Part shown: one piece after another, positions 1 through 4,693 of the stretch
Layout of the letters: each line of letters begins with the position of its first letter
Position numbering within the stretch: the stretch's first letter is position 1
DNA from: Peptococcaceae bacterium
GTDB lineage: Bacteria; Bacillota; Desulfotomaculia; Desulfotomaculales; UBA12532
Assembly: GCA_003445475.1 (NCBI GenBank)
Contig: DMDP01000017.1
Span: forward strand, 1-5,099
Direction of reading: 5' to 3'
Length of the DNA: 5,099 nt
Position numbers and translations under genes: made by a program
Notes under the pieces: generated by a model
Told to the model about the DNA's origin: nothing
Databases searched by the model: none
What the model saw: only the letters and a program-made list of their open reading frames with translations

Positions 1-2
1 TG

Positions 3-398
3 GTCGCCGAGGCCTTGCTTAAAGGCGGTGCGGTCAGGCTGAAAGTGACGGTCGGAAGTACGGAAGCCGAAGTTAACGGCCGGCCTGTGACGCTGGCGAG
101 CCCGCCCCTCGTGATAGAAGGGGTAACTTACCTGCCGTTGCGTTTCGTAGCCGAAGCCTCTGGTTACCAGGTAGACTGGGATAGGGACGCCGGAGCGGTA
201 CTGGCAAGGGGTGGCAAGAGAATTGTCTTGCCGGTAGATGGCAAGACGGTAGTTATTCCCGATAAACACAACCCGGTGGCTCTTATCGCGCTGCCGGCAA
301 TACGCGACCTTGGACTTGGTATACGTGTGCACGGGGTTGACATCGAACTGGACGGGAATGTTGGGAATAGTATGGATTACCTTGAAGCCGCCGGTTAG
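3..398 (+). CDS. C-terminal part of a stalk-domain (copper amine oxidase N-terminal-like) protein, 5' end outside the window
   Basis: The reading frame is open from base 3 and ends at TAG 396-398, giving 131 visible residues; the true start lies upstream. Visible residues about 14-70 form a typical Copper_amine_oxidN (stalk) unit: a VNGRPVTL strand, a PPLVIEG turn, then the hallmark YLPLRFVAEASG and a VDWD strand. In Firmicutes this domain is a non-catalytic module on exported wall-associated proteins, and it does not imply oxidase activity. The following residues, from KRIVLPVDGKTVVI to GIRVHGVDIELDG, look like a second, degenerate copy of the same fold, with ALPAIRDLGLGI in place of the RFVAEALG signature. 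The protein ends soon after with no further domain. What lies N-terminal (signal peptide, hydrolase, more repeats) cannot be seen. The domain call is firm; the role of the whole protein is unknown. Confidence 0.8.
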   Translation, partial: VAEALLKGGAVRLKVTVGSTEAEVNGRPVTLASPPLVIEGVTYLPLRFVAEASGYQVDWDRDAGAVLARGGKRIVLPVDGKTVVIPDKHNPVALIALPAIRDLGLGIRVHGVDIELDGNVGNSMDYLEAAG

Positions 399-417
399 GA
401 ACGGTGTGCCAGGGCAG

Positions 418-445
418 GAGACATCCGCGAAGAGTAGAATACAAT
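418..445 (+). promoter_or_regulatory. weak sigma-A-like promoter candidate upstream of the SEC-C gene
   Basis: A TACAAT hexamer at 440-445 matches the -10 consensus at five of six bases. It lies 16 nt after GAGACA at 418-423, which matches only four of six bases of TTGACA. Transcription would begin near 452. That is too close to ATG 458 for a leader but well placed for the ribosome binding site at 472-480. The poor -35 keeps confidence low. Confidence 0.28.
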
Positions 446-471
446 ATGGGAGAGTCTATGCAATCTCCGGG

Positions 472-480
472 GGAGGAGGG
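472..480 (+). promoter_or_regulatory. purine-rich ribosome binding site candidate bearing on the SEC-C start
   Basis: The run GGAGGAGGG is a near-perfect Shine-Dalgarno stretch. It sits 2-8 nt before CTG 483 and ATC 489, the plausible rare starts in the SEC-C frame. No ATG, GTG or TTG exists in that frame between the stop at 435-437 and GTG 921. If translation instead begins at ATG 458 in another frame, this run is simply Gly-Glu-Glu-Gly coding sequence, so its role is undecided. Confidence 0.4.
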
Positions 481-482
481 TC

Positions 483-1811
483 CTGACGATCCAGACGGGT
501 ACATACCGGTGTCCCTGCGGGAGCGGTAAGAGGTACGAGGAATGTTGCGGTAAGTTCGATAATGTTATTTCCATCGCCCAGGTCAAGTGGCGACGGGCCA
601 GCGCGCAACTGCGGCGCCGCCTGGCGGCTTTTGCCGAGGAAGCCATTTTTATCAAAGAGGTATCCCGGGCGCAGGAACTGTTCTTCCGTGAGATCGAACA
701 CGATCTTTGCACCGTCGACGAGGATTTCATTATCGAACGCTGTTTTGAATGGTTCATTTTCGATTACCGGCTGCCGAACGGTTATCGAATCATCGAGCTG
801 TTTAAAGACGACTTTCTTGACCGGCTGCCGCTAACCGAAGCGCTCCTTCTGTTACTCTGGCAGGAGGCTTATTGCTCCTTCTACGAGGTAAAGGCAGTTT
901 TTCCCAACAAGGGTTTCCTCGTGGAAAGCCTGCTGGACGGCAGGCGGTGTCACGTACGTAATCCGGGTGTGCCTGCGGAAATAGGTACGGGCAGCATCCT
1001 TTTTATTCGCCTGTTAAGAGTGGGGGAGGAGTACGAATTCTCGACGAGTGCCTTGAGCCTGCCGGCTTCGCGTAAGGGCGATCTCTTGGACTGGGTCTAC
1101 AAGGATCACCTGCGGTGGTGTCACGTAAATAGAGATGCGGGCGACCTTTCGTGGGCGTCCTATCTCCGGGCCCAAGCACATAAAATTAACGGGGAGGTAA
1201 TCCGGCTCGCCCTGGGGGCGCAGGCGCAGGGCCTGGGCAAACAGGTCGAGGAGCAAACTGTTCGTCATCTTATCTCGTTGCTGGACAATAACGTCCTGCG
1301 CCAGGTTTGTTCCACGCGCGAAGGCCGGGAGCGGCTTGAGGAGTTGCTCCTGCTGCTGGATAACGACGAGGACATCGAGCGACTGCGTAAACAGTTGGGT
1401 ATCCGGAATTCGCGCCAGTTGGTACGCGAACCGGTAAACGGACCCGGCGGCTTCAAGTGGCCCCAACCGGCGTATGCCGAGGTGGCGCGACTGGTAAGCT
1501 CCGGCCTCAAAACATTGGGCTACAGCGAGGAGGACATTCGTGGCGCGCTGCGCCTGTGGTATGATTTTTGCCGGCTGGAGAAGCCTTATCTTAAAAAACC
1601 GGCCGCCTGGGCGGCAGCCATAATTTATACTACCGGGCGTCTCAAGGGGAGAAGAATAAGCCAGAGCGAGATCGCGGCGCAAAACGGCGTGGCCGTGTCC
1701 AGTTTATCGGCCAACTTCCGGCTTTTGTGCCGGACGCTCAGGTTCCGGGGGGCCAAAATGGCAGCACTCGAGCCTATTCTTGACAGAATTCTTCAGAACT
1801 TAAAACTCTAA
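483..1811 (+). CDS. SEC-C zinc-motif protein with a cyclin-like/HTH C-terminal domain; start uncertain (CTG, or upstream ATG plus frameshift)
   Basis: From CTG 483 the frame codes 442 residues and ends at TAA 1809-1811. Residues 10-22 read CPCGSGKRYEECC, a textbook SEC-C zinc motif (C-X-C-X8-C-C: C10, C12, C21, C22), as found at the SecA C-terminus and in many uncharacterised proteins. The middle (about 25-320) is mostly charged helix, with a leucine-rich, coiled-coil-like piece around 280-307. The last part (about 324-442) has two helical sections: KKPAAWAAAIIYTTGRLKG at about 370-388, then SQSEIAAQNGVAVSSLSANF, which resembles a helix-turn-helix. This recalls the cyclin/TFIIB-like or DUF6398-type domains that accompany SEC-C in Firmicutes; that link is from memory, not a search. 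The motif lies upstream of the first ordinary start (GTG 921), so a call beginning at 921 would drop about 146 residues including the zinc site. ATG 458 could be the real start if one base near 508/509 is extra. dedA follows after 22 nt, probably in the same operon. Function unknown. Confidence 0.72.
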   Translation: MTIQTGTYRCPCGSGKRYEECCGKFDNVISIAQVKWRRASAQLRRRLAAFAEEAIFIKEVSRAQELFFREIEHDLCTVDEDFIIERCFEWFIFDYRLPNGYRIIELFKDDFLDRLPLTEALLLLLWQEAYCSFYEVKAVFPNKGFLVESLLDGRRCHVRNPGVPAEIGTGSILFIRLLRVGEEYEFSTSALSLPASRKGDLLDWVYKDHLRWCHVNRDAGDLSWASYLRAQAHKINGEVIRLALGAQAQGLGKQVEEQTVRHLISLLDNNVLRQVCSTREGRERLEELLLLLDNDEDIERLRKQLGIRNSRQLVREPVNGPGGFKWPQPAYAEVARLVSSGLKTLGYSEEDIRGALRLWYDFCRLEKPYLKKPAAWAAAIIYTTGRLKGRRISQSEIAAQNGVAVSSLSANFRLLCRTLRFRGAKMAALEPILDRILQNLKL

Positions 1812-1833
1812 ACTTTCTTGCGGGGTTTTATTT

Positions 1834-2442
1834 TTGTTGGCGACCATCCTGGAGCGCATAGTAGGGGCGGCGGTTAACTTTATTGCCGGCCTCGGGTATT
1901 GGGGTATTGGGATTGGGATGGCCATCGAAAGCGCCAATATTCCCCTGCCCAGCGAGGTTATCCTCACTTTTGGGGGGTTTCTTGTTAGTCAGGGACAATT
2001 GAGTTTTTGGGGAGCGGCGATGGCCGGTACGGTGGGAGGGACAATTGGATCCGCCGTCTCGTACGCCGTCGGCCTGTGGGGCGGAAGACCCTTCTTATTG
2101 CGGTACGGGCGTTACATCTTTATCACGGAGGCGCGGCTGGCCCAGGCGGATCGCTGGTTCGCCCGGTACGGCGACGCGGCGGTCTTTATCGCCCGGCTCT
2201 TGCCGGTAATCCGGACTTTCATCTCTTTCCCCGCCGGTATCGCACGCATGCATTTTGGACGGTTTCTGCTTTACACCTTCCTCGGTTCCTTGCCCTGGTG
2301 CGTTTTTCTAACGTACCTTGGCGTGAAACTCGGCGAGAACTGGCGCTCGCTTGAAATGCTGTTCCGCCGGTTGGATGTTCTTATTGTTGCCGCCGTTCTC
2401 GGCGTGCTGCTGTACTTCTGGTGGCACAAACGTAGACGATAG
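1834..2442 (+). CDS. DedA (SNARE-associated/VTT) family membrane protein
   Basis: This 202-residue integral membrane protein carries both DedA signatures. The first, ESANIPLPSEVILTFGGFL, holds the membrane-embedded acidic residues E32 and E41. The second runs from ARLLPVIRT to PAGIARM, with R121, P124, R127, G135 and M139, followed by a re-entrant/TM stretch with W155. The usual length is about 200 residues, so it looks intact. DedA proteins are known as undecaprenyl phosphate transporters that return the lipid carrier of wall synthesis across the membrane, and some affect membrane potential and antibiotic resistance; which paralogue this is cannot be told. The start is TTG 1834, or TTG 1837 immediately after; the only upstream help is a weak GGGG at 1822-1825, and the frame has a stop at 1801-1803, so no ATG is available. 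The C-terminus is basic (KRRR), fitting a cytoplasmic tail. A terminator follows 38 nt after the stop. Confidence 0.93.
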   Translation: MLATILERIVGAAVNFIAGLGYWGIGIGMAIESANIPLPSEVILTFGGFLVSQGQLSFWGAAMAGTVGGTIGSAVSYAVGLWGGRPFLLRYGRYIFITEARLAQADRWFARYGDAAVFIARLLPVIRTFISFPAGIARMHFGRFLLYTFLGSLPWCVFLTYLGVKLGENWRSLEMLFRRLDVLIVAAVLGVLLYFWWHKRRR

Positions 2443-2479
2443 CTTCTCTGTCTGCCACAATTTAGGCGGTTATGGCAGG

Positions 2480-2505
2480 TGGCCTCCAGCAGGGCCATTT
2501 TTTTT
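2480..2505 (+). terminator. Rho-independent terminator after the DedA gene
   Basis: TGGCC 2480-2484 pairs with GGCCA 2493-2497 around an 8-nt loop. The stem can extend outward by G-U pairs, and a run of eight T follows (2498-2505). It separates the SEC-C/dedA unit from the amidase gene. Confidence 0.75.
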
Positions 2506-2511
2506 ATGGAT

Positions 2512-2539
2512 TTGGCAGGCACCGTTCAGCAAGAATAAT
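2512..2539 (+). promoter_or_regulatory. sigma-A-like promoter candidate for the amidase gene
   Basis: TTGGCA 2512-2517 (five of six bases of the -35) and AATAAT 2534-2539 (five of six of the -10) are separated by 16 nt, placed directly after the dedA terminator. Transcription would start near 2546, giving a leader of about 27 nt before TTG 2573 that contains a GGGGG run. I looked for sporulation-type elements here and found none convincing. Confidence 0.4.
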
Positions 2540-2572
2540 ACGAAAGCATGTCGGAACGGGGGTTTTTCGGGT

Positions 2573-3199
2573 TTGCGTTTGGTGGCAGCCTTGCTGTTGT
2601 TGTGCCTGACGCATCTTGTTCCTCTTGACCGGGCGTGCGCCGGTGCGGCTTGCGTTGTTCTCGATCCCGGTCACGGCGGGATAGACCCGGGTGCGGTTAC
2701 GGCCGACGGCGTATACGAGAAGACGATCAATATAAACCTTGCCCGTGAGGTACGGCGATTCCTGGAGGCGGAAGGCGTAGAGGTCTTCCTCACGCGCAGC
2801 AGCGATAGCACGTGTCCTTCCCTGGCCGAGCGGGCAATAATGGCGAACGAGGTAAGGGCCGATCTGTTTGTTAGTCTGCACGCCAATAGCGACATCCATC
2901 CCTCCTGCAAGGGAATTGAGCTTTATTATTACCCCGGTTCCCGGCGGGGGGAGGCCGTCACGGGAATAATCAAACAGGTCGTCGCTGAAAGAGAAACGCT
3001 GGCGTGTTGCCGTGTAAAGAGTGCGGCCTATCTCGTATTGGAGAAGACCGCTATGCCGGCCGTCCTGGTCGAGGCGGGATATCTCAGCAACACGGCCGAA
3101 AGGAAGCGGCTCCTGGACTCTTCTTACCGGCGGGAACTGGCGCAGGCCCTGGCCGAAGGAATTACCATTTACTTGCAAAGAGCCGTCAATTACCGTTAA
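2573..3199 (+). CDS. secreted N-acetylmuramoyl-L-alanine amidase (Amidase_3 family, CwlD-like)
   Basis: This is a zinc amidase that cuts the bond between N-acetylmuramic acid and L-Ala of the stem peptide. The family residues are all present: H34 in LDPGHGGIDPG, E49 in YEKTIN, and H103 in SLHANSD bind zinc, and E167 in VEAGYLSN is catalytic. With TTG 2573 as start the protein has 208 residues and opens with a signal peptide or anchor (MRLVAALLLLCL, then ACAGA) about 30 residues before the catalytic core. Nothing else is attached, so it is a bare catalytic domain. The short size and a YYYPGS segment resemble the spore cortex amidase CwlD, which prepares muramic-delta-lactam, but the usual CwlD insert before the second His is reduced, so I give no symbol. 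Start choice: TTG 2573 lies 10 nt after GGGGG 2558-2562. TTG 2579 is an alternative, and ATG 2548 is in another frame. Five cysteines in the mature part are unusual for an exported Firmicute enzyme. Confidence 0.88.
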   Translation: MRLVAALLLLCLTHLVPLDRACAGAACVVLDPGHGGIDPGAVTADGVYEKTININLAREVRRFLEAEGVEVFLTRSSDSTCPSLAERAIMANEVRADLFVSLHANSDIHPSCKGIELYYYPGSRRGEAVTGIIKQVVAERETLACCRVKSAAYLVLEKTAMPAVLVEAGYLSNTAERKRLLDSSYRRELAQALAEGITIYLQRAVNYR

Positions 3200-3205
3200 C
3201 CCCCA

Positions 3206-3234
3206 GTATACCGGTTTCGGGAGGGAAAATACTA
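3206..3234 (+). promoter_or_regulatory. sigma-G-like (forespore) promoter of the YhcN/YlaJ-type gene
   Basis: GTATA 3206-3210 fits the -35 pattern GHATR exactly. After a 17-nt spacer, AATACTA 3228-3234 fits the -10 pattern CATNHTA at six of seven positions (A instead of the less conserved C). The predicted start near 3241 leaves a leader of about 30 nt holding the strong ribosome binding site. Forespore expression is what is known for this lipoprotein family in Bacillus subtilis, so site and gene agree. Confidence 0.6.
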
Positions 3235-3257
3235 ACCACAGCAATGCAATTTGAGCA

Positions 3258-3264
3258 AAGGAGG
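3258..3264 (+). promoter_or_regulatory. strong ribosome binding site fixing the GTG start at 3271
   Basis: AAGGAGG lies 6 nt before GTG 3271. The in-frame ATG 3244 has no such site and would sit almost on the predicted transcription start, so GTG 3271 is chosen. Confidence 0.8.
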
Positions 3265-3270
3265 GATAGC

Positions 3271-3771
3271 GTGGCGAAACCGCTACTGAAAAGGGTTTTG
3301 TTCCTGGTGACGCTGGTCTTTTTCGTGCTGGGCGCCCTGGGCGGGTGCGCAGCAAGAAAACCGGCTCCGACACCATCGCCACCCTCGGCCCCGGAGCCGT
3401 CCGCTGCCCGTAAACCCTTGCCCACCGATCCGCGGGAAGCCAGCCGTCTGGCGGAACGCCTCGCGCGTGAAGCGGCGGCCGTTCCCGGTGTGAATAAGGC
3501 GACGGTGGTCCTGAGCGGGAGCACGGCCTACGTAGGGTTAAATCTTAAGGCGGGCACGGAGGCGGCCCACACGAACGCCATCAAACGCGATGTGGCCGGC
3601 CGCGTAAAGAAAGCCGAACCGAGGTTGACCCGCGTTCTGGTTACCACCGACGCAGATACCGTCACACGGCTCAACCGGGTGGCGTCCGGAGTCGCCAAAG
3701 GGAAACCGGTCTCGGCCTTTGCCGATGAAATGCGCGAGATTGACCGGCGTATGACGCCTGTCTCTCGATAG
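3271..3771 (+). CDS. YhcN/YlaJ-family sporulation lipoprotein
   Basis: The product has 166 residues. It begins with basic residues, a hydrophobic stretch and a lipobox LGGC, with C26 as the predicted lipidated cysteine, so it is an exported lipoprotein. A Pro/Ala/Ser-rich linker (about 31-55) tethers a globular domain (about 58-166). The domain pattern, AVPGVNKATVVLSGSTAYVG, then a helix rich in Lys/Arg, then RVLVTTDADTVTRLNRVASG, is typical of YhcN/YlaJ proteins: a BON-like fold with a VxGV...A.V...AYVG strand-turn-strand. In Bacillus such proteins belong to the forespore inner membrane and help germination or outgrowth; their biochemical activity is not known. The start is GTG 3271, decided by AAGGAGG at 3258-3264. 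The gene is 71 nt after the amidase and has its own sigma-G-like promoter. It ends just before a strong terminator and faces the deacetylase gene. Confidence 0.86.
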   Translation: MAKPLLKRVLFLVTLVFFVLGALGGCAARKPAPTPSPPSAPEPSAARKPLPTDPREASRLAERLAREAAAVPGVNKATVVLSGSTAYVGLNLKAGTEAAHTNAIKRDVAGRVKKAEPRLTRVLVTTDADTVTRLNRVASGVAKGKPVSAFADEMREIDRRMTPVSR

Positions 3772-3781
3772 ATGAAAGGAT

Positions 3782-3811
3782 AACCGCAGCGACCCTGCGG
3801 TTTTTCTTTTT
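3782..3811 (+). terminator. Rho-independent terminator between the convergent genes
   Basis: AACCGCAG 3782-3789 pairs perfectly with CTGCGGTT 3795-3802 around the 5-nt loop CGACC. TTTTTCTTTTT (3801-3811) follows. It ends the lipoprotein transcript. Read from the minus strand the stem is followed by ATCCTTTC rather than a T run, so it should work less well for the deacetylase gene, whose stop codon overlaps the T tract. Confidence 0.85.
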
Positions 3812-4559
3812 ACTCCGCCACACCGCGCCCGTACTTCAGCAGTTCGGATACGGTAACCGGCGTATAACCTTTTTCCTTCAAGCCGCGGATCACGGCGGGA
3901 AGGGCAGCCGGTGTCTGATCGGCGCTGTCGCTGGCGTGCATCAGAATCACAGCCCCGGGGTGCACCAGATCCAGCACCCTTTTAACGATGGCCTGCACCC
4001 CCGGATCCTTCCAGTCCAACGAGTCTACGCTCCACTGGACGGCAGTATACCCGGCGCTGTTGATAGCGTTAACCACCTTCGCGTTCCAGTCGCCGTTGGG
4101 TGTACGAATCAGGTGCGGCGCTTTACCGGTGGCCTCGAGAATATCCGCATGGGCTTTGGATATTTCTTCCTTAATTGTGTCTTCCGGGTACTCCGAATAA
4201 TTAATGTGCCGGTTGCCGTGACTGCCGATCTCGTGGCCTTCGCGGGCAATGCGTCGCGCTATGTTGGGATACCTTGCCGCCCAGGGACCTGCCAGAAAAA
4301 AGGTGCTCTTAACATCGTACTGCTTCAGAACGTCGAGCACCGGGCCCGGGACCTTGTCTCCCCACCCGATATCAAAGGTGAGCGCACAGACTTTCTTATC
4401 CGTTTTTACCTTGTAGATTATACCGCTGTGTTTGCCCGTCGCGGGTGTGAGGGGTTCTCGCCATAACACCATCGTCAAAAGAAAGGCCACCAGCAAGAAC
4501 AGCCCGGCCAGAATCGCTTTTCTCTTGATTTTCTTGAGGTTGAGGTAATAAACGCGCAT
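3810..4559 (-). CDS. pdaB: PdaB-type sporulation polysaccharide deacetylase
   Basis: This 249-residue member of the NodB/CE4 family has a short basic N-terminus, one membrane anchor (about residues 14-33) and an extracytoplasmic catalytic domain. The motifs are present in order: TFDIGWGD (D63), SHGNRH (H114 and H118, metal ligands), RTPNGDWN (R152), VDSLDWKDP (D182) and LMHAS (H208). The TFDIGWGD form, with Ile where typical CE4 enzymes have a second Asp, is characteristic of the PdaB subgroup, and the length is close to the roughly 254 residues of B. subtilis PdaB. CE4 enzymes remove acetyl groups from N-acetyl sugars of peptidoglycan or chitin-like polymers; B. subtilis PdaB is made in the forespore and needed for spore maintenance, though its substrate is not well established. 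The start is ATG 4559, preceded by GGTGGGGAG; an upstream TTG at 4610 in frame has no comparable site. It is convergent with the lipoprotein gene and divergent from the carboxypeptidase gene. Confidence 0.88.
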   Translation of the reverse strand: MRVYYLNLKKIKRKAILAGLFLLVAFLLTMVLWREPLTPATGKHSGIIYKVKTDKKVCALTFDIGWGDKVPGPVLDVLKQYDVKSTFFLAGPWAARYPNIARRIAREGHEIGSHGNRHINYSEYPEDTIKEEISKAHADILEATGKAPHLIRTPNGDWNAKVVNAINSAGYTAVQWSVDSLDWKDPGVQAIVKRVLDLVHPGAVILMHASDSADQTPAALPAVIRGLKEKGYTPVTVSELLKYGRGVAE

Positions 4560-4587
4560 AATCTCCCCACCCTCGGCTTTTTTATCA

Positions 4588-4615
4588 AAATATTGCGCCC
4601 GGACCTTCAATATGC
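4588..4615 (-). promoter_or_regulatory. weak sigma-G-like promoter candidate for the deacetylase gene
   Basis: On the minus strand GCATA (4615-4611) fits the forespore -35 pattern GHATR. AATATTT (4594-4588) matches five of seven -10 positions, but the spacer is 16 nt, one short of the usual 17-18. The leader to ATG 4559 would be about 20 nt. It is suggested because pdaB is forespore-expressed elsewhere; on sequence alone it is weak. Confidence 0.28.
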
Positions 4616-4660
4616 GTGGGCGCGTGGATGTTAATATCTGGTAAGAGAATGAAGCTGCCG

Positions 4661-4672
4661 GTGCGCGCGCAC
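4661..4672. repeat. perfect 12-bp alternating palindrome upstream of the carboxypeptidase gene
   Basis: GTGCGCGCGCAC is its own reverse complement and alternates purine and pyrimidine throughout. It lies 21 nt before ATG 4694, in the divergent intergenic region. It could be a dimeric regulator site or a Z-DNA-prone element; neither is shown. Confidence 0.5.
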
Positions 4673-4693
4673 AATACCTTAAGGGTGCTCATA

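Noticed and set aside
947..1126. Two copies of GGTGTCACGTA at about 947 and 1117 inside the SEC-C gene
   Set aside because: Only about 11 nt long, both in coding sequence with different flanks; most likely chance.
1014..1682. Minus-strand open frame (222 codons) inside the SEC-C gene
   Set aside because: No recognisable motif; the plus-strand frame continues a zinc-motif protein through the same region.
1802..1829. AAAACTC / GGGTTTT hairpin followed by TTTTT between the SEC-C and DedA genes
   Set aside because: A-T-rich 7-bp stem with a U-G pair and a 14-nt loop is too weak for a terminator, and it would include the DedA ribosome binding region.
3004..3270. Upstream extension of the lipoprotein frame into the amidase gene
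   Set aside because: The lipobox signal peptide must be N-terminal, and GTG 3271 has the AAGGAGG site; the extension only translates amidase DNA out of frame.
2504..3382. Long minus-strand open frame (292 codons) opposite the amidase and lipoprotein genes
   Set aside because: Its translation shows no domain, is rich in Arg/Pro/Gln as expected of an antisense shadow in GC-rich DNA, and the plus strand has two clear genes with catalytic or lipobox motifs.
3936..4466. Plus-strand open frame (176 codons) opposite the deacetylase gene
   Set aside because: Shadow of a gene with all five CE4 motifs in order.
4640..4649. GGTAAGAGAA, close to a sigma-F -10 element, upstream of the carboxypeptidase gene
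   Set aside because: It fits nine of ten positions of GGNRANANTR, but no GYWTA-like -35 lies 15-16 nt upstream, so it is not listed as a promoter.
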